Shown in pieces: positions 33,069 to 43,269 of a stretch of 64,000 bases of DNA. Source of the DNA: Budorcas taxicolor (Eukaryota; Chordata; Mammalia; Artiodactyla; Bovidae); assembly GCF_023091745.1 (NCBI RefSeq), contig NC_068910.1, positions 4,872,272-4,936,271 on the forward strand, given 5' to 3'. The notes beneath the pieces were generated by a model that ran no database searches, was not told the origin of the DNA, and was given only the letters and a program-made list of their open reading frames with translations. The translations under genes were made by a program, and so were the position numbers. The first letter of the stretch is position 1, and each line of letters begins with the position of its first letter.

Positions 33069-33395
33069 TATTTTTGGCTGTGCTGGGTCTTTGTTGATGT
33101 TTTCTGGTTTTTTGCTAGTTGCAGCAAGTGGGGGCGGCTCTGCTGTGGTGTGTGGGTTTCTAACTGTGATGGTGGCTTTTCTTGGGGAGCACAGGGTCTG
33201 TGGCTTGGAGCTTCAGTAGTTGAGGCACGTGGGCTCAGTAATTGAGGCACGTGGGCTCAGTACTTGCGGCTCCCAGGCTCTAGGGCACAGGCTCAGTGGT
33301 TGCGGCACAGAGGCTTAGTTGCTCCCCGACATGTGAGATCTTCCCAGACCAGGGGTCGAACCTGTGTCCCCTGTATTGGCAGGTGGGTGGAATCT
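33069..33395 (-). repeat. CHR-type SINE with internal duplication
   Basis: Antisense CHR: 'tttggctgtgctgggtctttg', 'gggagcacagggtctgtggc', 'ccagaccaggggtcgaacctg', 'gtcccctgtattggcaggtg'. A 20-bp unit (ttgaggcacgtgggctcagt) is duplicated in tandem near 33219-33260. Confidence 0.85.
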
Positions 33396-33987
33396 TTTTT
33401 TCAAATATAAGTAACATTGTAGGAAATTAGAGAATGTTCTCAGTTGTAGGCTGTTGACAGATAACCAGGACCACAGAGTCGTATCATTTCCAAAATGTGT
33501 TTGGTTTTCAGGTTTTAGGCCAAAGTTAGAGTGTGAAGTAAAAATTCCAGAGCAGTAGAAGGAGACCACTGCATGAACCTACTTTATAAACTTTTCCTGC
33601 TTCGTTTTTCAAGAGATTTAGGACATTCAGTTGATAAAAGGAGAATGTGTGTCTCCCCAGGGAGGGCAAATGTTCATCTGCTAACAGTGAAGGTCTGACG
33701 TGCTGGGTTAGGAGGGTCGTGCGGCAGGAGAGTTTGACCCGCTTTAGTGTTTGCTCTGGGCAGAGAAAGGGCGGTCAGGACTTAGGTGTTCACTGGCCTT
33801 GCGTGTCTAAAGAGAGGGAATTGTGTTAGCTCAGGGGAGAGAAAACAAAGGTGGGTTATGAGAAGTCTACAAGACGGCAATAGGAGGCTAATGGAAAGCC
33901 ACTCAGCAAACATTAAGTGAGCCCCTGTTTTGTGCCAGTTGCTTATTTCTCAGTGTTCTAAACAACAGGCCTTGGAGTCAGTAGTGA
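33396..33987. other. Unassigned, L2/MIR-like end
   Basis: No gene. The right end (33895-33970, 'cattaagtgagcccctgtttt', 'gtgccagttgc') looks like an antisense MIR/L2 remnant. Confidence 0.4.
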
Positions 33988-34265
33988 AAGTCACTCAGTC
34001 GTGTCTGACTCTGTGACCACGTGGACTATACAGTCCATGGAATTCTCTATGCCAGAATACTGGAGTGGGTAGCCTTTCCCAACCCAGGGATCGAACCCAG
34101 GTCTCCCGCATTGTGGGCGGATTCTTTACCAGCTGAGCCACCAGGGAAGCTCAAGAATACTGGAGTGGGTAGCCTATCCCTCCTCCAGCGGATCTTCCTG
34201 ACCCAGTAATTGAACTGGCGTCTCCTGCATTGGAGGCAGATTCTTTACCAACTGAGCTATCAGGG
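33988..34265 (-). repeat. Bov-tA SINE with doubled tRNA head
   Basis: Antisense. A Bov-A part is followed by two successive tRNA-Glu-derived heads ('ggatcgaacccaggtctccc' near 34090 and 'gtaattgaactggcgtctcc' near 34206), joined by 'caagaatactggagtgggtag'. The same architecture recurs at 53398-53683. Confidence 0.92.
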
Positions 34266-34360
34266 ACTCAGTGGACTGAAGTTTAAATCCTGGCTCTGCT
34301 ACTTGATCTGTGGCTTCAGGCAAGCAGTGGAATCAGCCATGTTAAACTCTTTTAATCCCA
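34266..34360 (+). repeat. MIR fragment
   Basis: 'gaagtttaaatcctggctctg', 'ctacttgatctgtggcttcag', immediately after the Bov-tA, which seems to have landed in it. Confidence 0.65.
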
Positions 34361-35289
34361 GGTAACGAGTGGTCTGACGGAGGTGTGTGCAGAGGGCCTG
34401 GGAAGCTTCTGGTCAAGCTAATGTCGTAAGGTCATGCTCTGAGGCTCTCCCCTGCTCCAAACATATGAAATGGCAGATACAGTATGAAAAGAAAGAGAAA
34501 AAACATAGCCACATGAGAAGACATAATAGTAAATATCTCTGTGGAGTGTAAATGGAACACAGTGATAAATGGGCCGGCAGGGCTCTGAGTGGAGGAGCGG
34601 GCAGAGGCGACCAGGAATTAGCCTTTTGTTCAGTGACAGGAGAGGCAAGGGCAAAGGCCAGCTCAGGGACCCTGGGGAAGGAAGAGTGTTCTCTTTGTTC
34701 ACACAGGTGCACACACACACACACACACACACACACCTGTGAAAGGTGGCTGAGAAATCCACAGCTCTTTGGACATGTGGCTTATGAAGGGGTTTTCCCT
34801 GGGAGGCGGAGGGGCTGAGGTCAAGGCCAGCCTTTCCAGTGACTTGTGCCTGGACGTGCACATCCCCCCAGGTGGGTGGAAAGCCCACCACGGGGACCCA
34901 AGCCACCTCCACGATACTTGATTTTGGACGAGGAGCCCAAGGGTCTGGATGGAGGCCACAAGAAACCTGTACAGGGAAGAAGGAAGGAGTGAAGCAGAGA
35001 GACTGGGATGGGGGAGGGTGGGGGCTCAGGAGGGGAAATGCAGCCTCAAACTAAGCACACGAACCAGAATCCCAGAGTCTATAAGGAAAATCGACGCTAA
35101 GACAGAGCCAAGCAAAACACAGTTCCTTCTGTCGGAAAGCTTCCTGGGAGGGCAGTGACTTGCCCATCCAGAATGACTGCCATTGTGTGTTGTGGAAATA
35201 TTATCATTAGGCCCATCGTGTGGGCTTTCTTCTGGGGAATGTTTTCTCAAACCTGATTTATAGAAGTCAGTTTTAGGCTAGATACTTAA
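34361..35289. other. Unassigned with (AC)n
   Basis: About 900 bp without a recognised transposable element. Minus-strand ORFs of 107 and 164 codons overlap in different frames across the AC repeat and are chance. Confidence 0.4.
34709..34734. repeat. (AC)n microsatellite
   Basis: Thirteen uninterrupted AC units. Confidence 0.93.
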
Positions 35290-35540
35290 CCCTGGAGAGA
35301 GGAGGAGCAGGAGTGGAGGTAGGGGGGATGAATATTTTTTGAGTTACACACTGCTCTTGTTTTCCACACACTTTCTCAGTAACCCACACCCCAACTCTGG
35401 AAGCCATGTGTTCTGAGCCCAGGGCTGCCAGCTGAGGCTCCAAAAGGACTTCAGTTGCATCTATTTCCCCTGGAGCCCAGGAGGTGGTGAGGTGGGAATT
35501 TGAACCCATGTCTGGCTGTTCTAATGCTCTTTCCACTTAA
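35290..35540 (-). repeat. MIR SINE, diverged
   Basis: 'aggtgggaatttgaacccatg' and 'ctgttctaatgctctttccac' at the end, plus 'ccagctgaggctccaaaagg', fit antisense MIR. Confidence 0.55.
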
Positions 35541-35564
35541 AAATAGAGACTGGGTGACATCTTT

Positions 35565-35630
35565 GTATTCCTGGCACCTAGCACAGTGTAGGGCACATAA
35601 AAGATGCCCAGTAAGTGTTGGCCCAAAGAC
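35565..35630 (+). repeat. L2/MIR 3'-end fragment
   Basis: 'ggcacctagcacagtgtaggg' followed by 'cacataaaagatgcccagtaa' is the common 3' end of L2/MIR. Confidence 0.6.
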
Positions 35631-35774
35631 GGGAAGCCCGTCGATCAACCCACAAGCTCCTTGTGGGCGATCCCTCCTTCCACTAAACGGTAGAGACAGA
35701 AGCCGACTGAATCGACACACAGGCCGGTGGATCCCTGATGAATGTCTGCTGTGGGAAAGATGAAAAGTGGTTGC
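35631..35774. other. Unassigned
   Basis: Spacer. Confidence 0.4.
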
Positions 35775-36420
35775 TTTTCCATCATTAGACTCTTTAATCT
35801 CACCCTAGCCTGCTAATCCTCACTGTTAGATCTCTTTCACACTGTTGAGTCCTCTCCAGCCCCACCACCCCTTTCCCCACCTGGGACGCCTTGGTTCCTC
35901 ACCCCCGCGGTATGTCACCCCTCCGTCCATCCCCACACTGCAGATACCGTCATCCCTCCCTGTTAAAATCCTTGCACGTTTCCATCACCCTGAAAACAAA
36001 AATCCGTAAAACCGTTCATGCCTTAACGTGACCTAGGAGTCCCTTACCATCTGCCTTGATTGGGCCTCCTCCTTGCCTAGAAGCGCCCTCTGTTTGGCTC
36101 TCTGCCCTTCAGGGACCTGGATTTGTCTCTGTTCCTCAGACCTGGCTGGCTTCTACCTTGGTACACGCTCTTCTTTCCTTCTGTTACCTGCCACGCTCCT
36201 GCTGCACCCCCAACCTCAGCTGGACATGAACTCTGCAAAGCAGCCTCCTCTGTCCACCCAAGACTGAGCTGAGACCCATGCTGTGAGCCTCCAGGGCTCT
36301 CTGTTCACTTCCTTCCAAAACTCCTAATACAACTTTAACTGTTTCTTAAATGTCCCTCTCCCCACCTGAACTCGTTTCCTAGCCCCCAGGGGCTCTCCCA
36401 CTCTTCGCCAGCTTCTCCTG
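35775..36420 (+). repeat. L2 LINE, plus strand
   Basis: C/T-rich L2 3' coding and UTR text: 'aaaaccgttcatgccttaacg', 'tgattgggcctcctccttgcc', 'ctctgcccttcagggacctg'. Broken frames. Confidence 0.55.
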
Positions 36421-37130
36421 AGCACCTTCTCAGTGAGTGGGCGTGTGAGAGATGCCCGTGAACACAGGTTGGGCTTCATGCATGATTCTCACGCCACACT
36501 GAAGTGTGCCACACACGCGGTGATTGAAGGGAAGTGACACGGAATTGCTTCTAAATTGCGGAATCAGAGCAAAGATTAAACAGCCCTATGATTTACTTGT
36601 GAGCGACTTTTAGCTGGGGTTCTCTCGACGATCTGAAGAATAAGTTTAAGAGCGCTGTCGTTTCCCTCTTTGCAGCTGGCAGTTAATCAAGCGCCAGTGG
36701 GGCCCGGTTCCCACGTGGGGAATAAACAAGGTGACATCATGGTGGCATACTCCCAAGGGACTGTGCAAGCTGTCCGTTCTGTGTGCTGGGTGGAAGAGCC
36801 TGTCCTTGCTCTCTGGGGCTGCTCCTCATCTTTGTGCGGCATCTGACTCTGTCAGGCCTCCAGGGATGGGTGACACACTTCAGTCTCCCGGTTCCTCCAC
36901 CCTCCTCGTGACCCTCATGATCTAGCCCATCCTTCGGGGCAGTGGCCTCCACTGCACACACAGAGCTCCAGGGAAACAGCGTCTCTGCACACAGGCTTTC
37001 AAACTGAGCATATTCAGATTCCCCCCATCCCCTGGATAGCAACATCCCAGGTAACATCAAAATGTGTAAAACTTCCCCACTTCATCCCTCTCTCATTTGG
37101 TGGTGGGTCTTATGATTATTGAAGAAAAAA
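36421..37130. other. Unassigned unique-looking sequence
   Basis: About 700 bp with no recognised repeat. The part at 36500-36730 has an even composition of the kind seen in conserved non-coding DNA, but that cannot be judged from one genome. Confidence 0.4.
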
Positions 37131-37133
37131 TAT

Positions 37134-37189
37134 AGATTGCAGAGTGCAGTGTTCTACACGCTGTAGAGATGGATTGCACTCTGCGATCT
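37134..37189. other. 56-bp inverted repeat with inner hairpin
   Basis: Arms AGATTGCAGAGTGCA (37134-37148) and TGCACTCTGCGATCT (37175-37189) pair at 14 of 15 positions, with a G-T-type wobble at the remaining one. The loop contains a second perfect hairpin, CTACA-CGC-TGTAG. Confidence 0.6.
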
Positions 37190-37345
37190 AGGTGGCCGTT
37201 CACCTCCTTTGCTTCAGTTCTTCTTTGAAAACAACAGGAGAATAATGGTTCACAGGGTGTTTACCGAAGTTTGAAGCTAATAGATGTTCAGAGTTATAAT
37301 TATTCCCAGCAAATAGCTAATCACTAAGTGTTAACTGTTTCTATT
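37190..37345 (+). repeat. MIR fragment
   Basis: 'ttcacctcctttgcttcagtt', 'tttgaagctaatagatgttc' and 'aattattcccagcaaatagc' loosely follow plus-strand MIR. Confidence 0.45.
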
Positions 37346-37350
37346 ACTTT

Positions 37351-37650
37351 TTTAAAAAAATTCTGGGCTGTGCTGGGTCTTCCTTGCTATATGAGGGCTT
37401 TCTCTGGCTGCGGTGAGTGGGCTGCTCTTCCTTGCAGGGCCTGAGCCTCTTACTGCAGTGGTTCTCCTCTTGCAGAGTGCAGGGTCTCGGGCGCTCCGAC
37501 TCTGGGAGTTGAAGCCCGGGGGCTCAATAGTTGTGGTGTACAGGCTTAGTTGCTTGGCAACATGTGGGGTCTTCCTGGACCAGGGGTCAGACCTGTGTCC
37601 CCTGCACTGGCAGGCGAATTCTCATCCACTCTACCACCACGGAAGTCCCT
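37351..37650 (-). repeat. CHR-type SINE
   Basis: Antisense CHR with A/T tail: 'gggctgtgctgggtcttcc', 'cagtggttctcctcttgcag', 'ggcttagttgcttggcaac', 'cctgcactggcaggcgaattc', 'taccaccacggaagtccc'. Confidence 0.9.
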
Positions 37651-37694
37651 ACTCTTATTCTTATACTGCATCTCTCGTGAGAGCAATGTCTGTG

Positions 37695-37925
37695 TATGAG
37701 GACACGGGCTTTGGAACCCAGGAGGCTGGTTTTCTATCTTGACTCCGTCACTTACTGGCTCTGTGACTTCAGGGAAGTTATTGAACTTCGAGCCTCCTCT
37801 TGATCGGAGTAGGATAGAGATGAATACCACTGACCTCAACAGTCATTGTGAATATTCACTGAGAGACTGTCTAGAAAGCACCTGGGGAAGGTCAGACACA
37901 GAGGAGGCACCCAGTAAGTGATAGC
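37695..37925 (+). repeat. MIR SINE
   Basis: 'cacgggctttggaacccagg', 'cttactggctctgtgacttc', 'tagaaagcacctggggaagg', 'ggcacccagtaagtgatag'. Nearly full length. Confidence 0.78.
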
Positions 37926-38087
37926 GCATTTCCAGTACATAATACATGAGCATCGTGCTCATGTTAGCCTGTCGCAGGCGGTCAGGGAGGAAGGAAAGGC
38001 AAGTAGCAGCCCACAGACTAGCTAGCTGCTCAGTGGCTCTAGCATTAGGACTGACATGTATTAGTGTCTGGGAAAGAGTGTGTGTGT
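37926..38087. other. Unassigned
   Basis: Spacer with a GTGTGTGTG patch. Confidence 0.4.
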
Positions 38088-38275
38088 GGTAGTCACTCAG
38101 AAGTGTCCATGGACTATAGCCCACCAGGCTCCTCTGGCCATGGGATTCTTCAGGCAAGAATACTGGAGTGGGTTACCATTTCCTTCTCCAGGGGATCTTC
38201 CAAACCCAGGGATAGAACCCAGGTCTCCTGCATTGCAGGCAGATGCTTCGCTGTGTAAGCCACCAAGGAAGCCTG
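38088..38275 (-). repeat. Bov-tA SINE
   Basis: Antisense Bov-tA: 'tcactcagaagtgtccatgg', 'gggattcttcaggcaagaat', 'agggatagaacccaggtctcc', 'gtaagccaccaaggaagcc'. Confidence 0.93.
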
Positions 38276-38305
38276 ATAACATTTATTGGGAAAGAGACGA
38301 AAAGT

Positions 38306-38505
38306 AAAAGGTGCTCAGTCGTGTCTGACTCTTTGCAATCCCACGGACCATAGCTCATTATAGTCTGTCCATGGGATACTCCAGGGAAGAATACTGGAGC
38401 GGGTTGCCATCCCTTCTCCAGGGGATCTTCCCGACCCAAAGATCGAACCTGGGTCTCCTGCATTGCAGGCAGATTCTTTACCATCTGAGCCACCCAGAAA
38501 GCCAC
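38306..38505 (-). repeat. Bov-tA SINE
   Basis: A second antisense copy 30 bp after the first: 'gtgctcagtcgtgtctgactc', 'gatcgaacctgggtctcctgc', 'accatctgagccacccagaaag'. Confidence 0.94.
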
Positions 38506-38519
38506 CTCCACCTGCAATA

Positions 38520-38900
38520 TTGAGAAAGAGAGCTAACATTTATTGAGCACCTACTATGTGCCAGAGCTTCCCTGGTGGCTCAGATGGTAAAGCATCTGCC
38601 TCCAAGGCAGGACACCTGGGTTCGATCCCTGGGTTGGGAAGATCTCCTGGAGAAGGAAATGGCAACCCACTCCAGTATTCTTGCCTGGAGAATCCCACGG
38701 AGCATGGTAGGCTACAGTCCATGGGGTTGCAAAGAGTCGGACACGACTGAGTGACTTCACTTTTCACTTTTACTGTGTGCCAGACACTTTAAATAAGACC
38801 ATTTGAGTCTCAGAAAGACTCGCAAGGAAGGGATTATCTAGTTTCCGGGTAAAAAGGCAGACAGAATGTTTGTTCAGGTCTCACAGTGAGGGAACAGCAT
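38520..38900 (-). repeat. MIR SINE split by Bov-tA
   Basis: Antisense MIR in two parts: 38520-38565 ('aacatttattgagcacctac', 'tatgtgccaga') and 38772-38900 ('gtgccagacactttaaataag', 'ctcacagtgagggaacagcat'). Joining across the SINE restores the MIR order. Confidence 0.85.
38566..38771 (+). repeat. Bov-tA SINE with TSD, inside MIR
   Basis: Full plus-strand Bov-tA: 'gcttccctggtggctcagatg', 'ggttcgatccctgggttggg', 'gagtcggacacgactgagtg'. TSD ACTRTGTGCCAGA (one mismatch) at 38553-38565 and 38772-38784. Confidence 0.96.
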
Positions 38901-39432
38901 GGCTGGAGGTCTACCCCAGAACTGCGGGATGCCTGAAACACGGCTTCCTCGTCCTTACAGAGCACCCAGGCACGGATATTACAGAATACCTTACAGAATA
39001 CCCAGGCGTGGGACGGCAGTTGTAAGGGTGAAGAGGGCGTGGCCAGGAGTGGGCAGAGGGCAAGTCACTGCAGGTGTGAGAACCACAGGGAGAAGCTGGA
39101 GTGGCAGAGGCCTTGGGGGGGTTCAGTCCTCTCCAGGAGGTGACAGAGGAGGTGGGAGAAGGGCCTGGGAAGAGGGGCTGTGGAAGGTCCTGCGTGGTGG
39201 CAAGAGGAGGGCACGGGGTCGGGGCTGGCCAGTGAGGGCATCTGGTCACACAGCTCGAGAAAGGCCTCCTCTGCAGGTTGAAGCCGGACTCCCACCCGGG
39301 GCACTCCGGGACCTCACATGCCTTTCCTCACAACCCAGATAGCCGCCCTCTTTGCATATCTCCAGTCTCTCCCTCTACCCTGAAGGCCCATCCCCAAGGC
39401 TTCCTTTTGTTTTCCTGACTTAGGCATCTGCC
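38901..39432. other. Unassigned GC-rich, short tandem duplication
   Basis: No recognised repeat. TTACAGAATACC is present twice back to back near 38979-39002. Opposed ORFs of 112 and 147 codons are composition-driven. Confidence 0.4.
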
Positions 39433-39444
39433 AAGGTCAAGAAG

Positions 39445-39694
39445 GCAATGGCACCCCACTCCAGTACTCTTGCCTGAAAAATCCATGGATGGAGGAGCCT
39501 GGTAGACTGCAGTCCATGGGGTCGCTAAGAGTCGGACACAACTGAGTGACTTCACTTTCACTTTTTACTTTCATGCATTAGAGAAGGAAATGGCAACCCA
39601 CTCCACTGTTCTTGCCTGGAGAATCCCAGGGGCCTGGTGGGCTGCCGTCTATAGGGTTGCACAGAGTCGGACACGACTGAAGCGACTTAGCAGC
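39445..39694 (+). repeat. BOV-A2 SINE with TSD
   Basis: Two Bov-A units in plus orientation joined by 'cactttttactttcatgcat', ending 'gaagcgacttagcagc'. Exact 12-bp TSD AAGGTCAAGAAG at 39433-39444 and 39695-39706. Confidence 0.97.
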
Positions 39695-39706
39695 AAGGTC
39701 AAGAAG

Positions 39707-40189
39707 AACAGGACTGGGGGGAGGGAGGAAAAGTGGCTCCCACCAGCCCCGCTGGGCGGAAGTCGGACTTTTCCCGGTTCATCCCGGGGCAAGTTCAGAG
39801 TGCAGAGCAGAGTTGAGGGAACGGGACTGAAGTAGGGGGACGCTGAGGGGTCACTGCAGCTGCCCAGGGAGGGTTGTGGTTCTCTGGTCGTGGGCTGTCC
39901 TGAGGTAGGAGAGTAAGGAAAAGAGAGATGTGGGACACCCTTAGAAGGCTGGAATAAATCAGTCACTGATTGGCTGTGAGAGGTGAGATGGGGGGAGGAC
40001 TCGAGGGGACACTCAGGTCTCCAGGCCCTGGGGAGCAGAGAGCCTGGTTACCTGCTGGAGAGACAGGGGTGGAGCCAACTGAGGGGGAGGCTGCCCAAGG
40101 GCTTCGTACAAGTTTGAGGAACACCAGGGATAGATGGGGGGTCTAGCTACATCTGATTCATGAGTGTGAAACCCACGAGAGCCTTTTTT
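39707..40189. other. Unassigned
   Basis: G-rich, no recognised repeat or exon. Confidence 0.4.
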
Positions 40190-40465
40190 TTGTTTTGAAT
40201 GTATATATTTATTTATTGGTTGCTGCACACGGGCTGTCTCGAGCTTCCTCGGGTGGAGGCTGGTCTCTAGTCGGGGTGCACGGGCGTCTCATTGCAATGG
40301 CTTCTCTTGTGGATGGGGCGCAGCCTCTCGGCACTCGGCCTCAGTCATGGTGGTGCTTGGGCCTAATTGCTTTGCAGCTCGGGTGATCTTCCCAGACCAG
40401 CAGCTGAACCCATGTCCCCTGCACTGGCAGGCAGGTTCTTAACCACTGGGCCACCAGTCAAGTCC
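40190..40465 (-). repeat. CHR-type SINE
   Basis: Antisense CHR: T-rich tail, 'ggttgctgcacacgggctgtc', 'catggtggtgcttgggcctaa', 'cctgcactggcaggcaggttc', 'ccactgggccaccagtcaag'. Confidence 0.9.
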
Positions 40466-41474
40466 CCAGGAGAGGTCTTAATGGCCAGCTGAGATTAATC
40501 ACGATTTCTACCCCTGAGCAAGTCTCCTCTGGAAACTCCTGGAAAAGGCTTTTTCTCTTCCTCTGGATGTTGTGGTGTGAGAGTATGTGACCCAGACCTG
40601 CGGTAGCCGTTTCACTGCCACAGGGGCAGAGCTTGGAACCAGCAGACAAATGAGGCCCCCGGGGGGGGGAAACCGGGCCCCGTGTGGAGCCCGTCCCCAC
40701 CGAAGCTACAGTTCTCTGGCTCAGTACATGAGAGGGAGCCTGACTAGGGCAGCCGCCCCAAGCTGACAGTGAACCGGGCCTCTGTTTGACACCCATGCCC
40801 TTCAACAGGTTTTACTGAAGCGGGATGGGTGTCTCAGCCACCATCACAACCTTTCTGTGTATTTGGACGGTTAGAACCTGGGTCTCAGAGGGTCAGAGCC
40901 TCACGTGGGCCTGATTCTGGGAAGTCGACCTTTTACTGTCCATACCGAGAAACCTATTTAGACATGGACACTCCTTGACACCTTTTGTCTTGTGGTCACA
41001 CGCTAACGTCAAGATGTTCCAGGATCCTGGACGGCCTCCACAGTCTTCACAACCAAAGCAAGTCTTGCCATCGTTAGAAACCAACCTGGGAACAAGCAGA
41101 GCCGACAGGGCTTAAGCTACGTCGGGTCTGAATGGACATGGGCCCTTGCTTCATTGCCCGAAAGCTGTACATCTGTTTCAGATTGTACACTGTGTGTCTG
41201 TGGTTTGATTCACAGCAACCTCGCATGTTATGGAATTGATTTGCACTGAACAGCACTGTCAATAAAAAGAAATAAGTGTCTGAAGAAGAAAGACAGCCTG
41301 CCAGCGGACCCTGACCAACTGTTGTAACAATGGACTGTCTGTCCTATGTGGCTTGAAGCTGCACAGAATTCAAGGGCCTCTCCTGGGGACCCTCATCACT
41401 GCAAGGCCAAGGAAACAGGCTTTGGTGGTGGGACCCGCAGTACATGACCACAGGATTCCAGTCTCTAGGTCTGT
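40466..41474. other. Unassigned unique-looking block with a poly(A) signal
   Basis: About 1 kb without a recognised repeat. It holds a canonical AATAAA at 41261-41266 and reads like 3'-UTR or non-coding RNA sequence, but no splice or coding evidence supports an exon. Confidence 0.35.
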
Positions 41475-41587
41475 GATCTGAAGAGCATGGACTTTGGAGA
41501 CAGACTTGAGTTCAAGCCCCAGTTCCACCACAAGGAAGTTACTCAACAATCGCAAACATGAATATAATCAAACCTACTTCTTGGGTA
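41475..41587 (+). repeat. MIR fragment
   Basis: 'agagcatggactttggagac', 'ttgagttcaagccccagttc', 'aaggaagttactcaacaatcg'; interrupted on the right by the Bov-A fragment. Confidence 0.72.
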
Positions 41588-41716
41588 GTAGTGAGTGAAA
41601 GTCACTCAGTCGTGTCTGACTCTTGTGACCCCATGGACTGTAGCCTGCAAGGTTCCTCTGTCCATGGGATTCTCCAGGCAAGAATACTGGAGTGGGTTGC
41701 CATTTCCTTCTCCAAA
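41588..41716 (-). repeat. Bov-A SINE
   Basis: Antisense single Bov-A unit: 'gtcactcagtcgtgtctgac', 'ctgtccatgggattctccag', 'gggttgccatttccttctcc'. Confidence 0.93.
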
Positions 41717-41824
41717 GGTGATCAGCTTAAGTCAGGTTTAAATCCTTTATAAGTTTACCGATGGCATTTTGTTGATGCTGCTCACAATTATTTCTCTGAA
41801 CTGCCATACTACAATGCCCTGTAA

Positions 41825-42955
41825 TTTTTTTTTTTTTTTCCAAGGAGGCAGGTGTTTAAAAATGGACTCATTTGTTGTTTTTTTAAGACAATTCCACATA
41901 ATGTTACTAGTGGGCTAATGATGGAATTCAGCTTGCCACCCCCCAGGCCACTCTTCAAAGCAAGCTGCTTTATAGAACTTTCCCAACTGTGCGAGAACTT
42001 TGGGGTTAACTAGCAACAAGCCTGAAAGTTTGGTTACATATATAAGTACAAAGCTGGTTCATCAAATCCCTGTTCTGGCCCTCAACCCAGTGCATTTCAA
42101 CTAAGGCGTCATCTACCTCCTTCTTAACATTTATCAGACACTTGAATAAGTAAAGTCCAGCCACTCCTTGGAGATGGTTCCCTTTTTCAGACACTGGGCT
42201 GCTGAAGGGCTCAGGAGCCTCGTGGTCCTGGGCTCCATTGCTAGAGCCTTTACAACTTTCCAGAACCTCCATGTCCCCCTTTTCCTCACTCCTTTCATCC
42301 TCCGTGGGTTCTGGGTTTTCCTCCTGCAAAAGCGAGTCCTGGCTGGGGCCGTGGCCCCCCACAGTGACTCACCTTCCGGTGGAGCAGGGCCCCCAGGGCA
42401 ATTTCCTGGGGGCCCTGGGCAACATCCTGGCTCTTTCCAGACTCTGGGGGAGACGTTTCCTCTTCCAAGCCTTCGACTACGTCCTTGGGCACTAGGGGCC
42501 CTTCTCTCAGCCGTCTCACTCGGTCTCTCTTCTTCCTCCTTAAGTGAATCCAGGAGTTTTCTATGGCCGTTAGGAAAAGGCTGATTTCCTCCTTTCCGCA
42601 GGGAACTCGTTTATGCTGGACCTTTAGGTCAGTGAGGATTTTTTCAGTCCATGCTGTCACAACCATGATGCCTTCCACTGTCTCAGGGCCCAGAGATGAT
42701 GCTTGGAGGGCTAGTTCTTCCATCACAGACCCCAGGGCTACAAACGTAATGGGCTTCCTTGGCTTCTCTAGTTTTCTTCGCTTACTGGGTGGTGATGGTA
42801 CTGTTACGTCATCATAAAAACTCCAAGCCAAAGCCCATCTCATTGTCCGACCCTGGGAGAGTTCAGTATAGGTGACTTTAGGATCCCTTTGTATGTGAAG
42901 TTCTTCCTTCAGAGGAGCCAGGCTGCATTTCTTTCCCAGCATACCCAAGCATCCT
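41825..42955 (-). pseudogene. METTL16: METTL16 processed pseudogene, 5' truncated
   Basis: An intronless minus-strand copy of METTL16 mRNA, the U6 snRNA and MAT2A m6A methyltransferase. Recognisable blocks run in order from MLGKKCSLAPLKEE (about 42940) through GRTMRWALAWSFYDD and PSPPSKRRKLEKPRKPITF to VQHKRVPCGKEE and IENSWIHLRRKK. After a shift they continue with QEENPEPTEDERSEEKG and finish at KKEVDDALVEMHWVEGQNRD and FRLVAS, close to the parental C-terminus. The copy therefore covers the end of the methyltransferase fold and the vertebrate-conserved C-terminal RNA-binding region. It lacks the N-terminal catalytic part, including the NPPF motif. The first frame is open from 42969 to 42295. 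Between about 42345 and 42410 two small indels in G/C runs move the frame twice, and the last frame is open from 42362 to 42006. A T15 run at 41825-41839 is the poly(A) tail on the plus strand. I found no convincing TSD. The functional gene lies elsewhere. Confidence 0.93.
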
Positions 42956-43269
42956 TGGGTATTGAGCATCAGATGGTATTAAGTATCATTTGAAGGTGCC
43001 CGGCAGGCCCCCTCTGGGATCTCAGATTTTTGTAATGCAGATAACAGCCACAGGGTCAAATCTCAGACTGTCCACCATACCATCCAAGTGACCCCTATAG
43101 TAGCTCCCCACAAAGAGAAAACTCTCAAAAAATGTCAATTTCTGCTCCTGTTCTCTATCATTTTACTGCTCAGTATAAGAATATCCAAAACATTCATAAC
43201 TTCAATATGAGACATTCTAATTACTTTGGGGCTGAAGACTGAGATCTAATGTGTGAAATGTTAATGCTG
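42956..43269. other. Unassigned
   Basis: About 300 bp between the pseudogene 5' break and the L1; no recognised element. Confidence 0.4.

Noticed and set aside
34418..34912. 164-codon ORF over the AC repeat
   Set aside because: The cysteine/valine run is a translated microsatellite.
41825..42955. METTL16 as a functional gene
   Set aside because: No introns, no catalytic N-terminus, poly(A)-like tail, and two frame changes.
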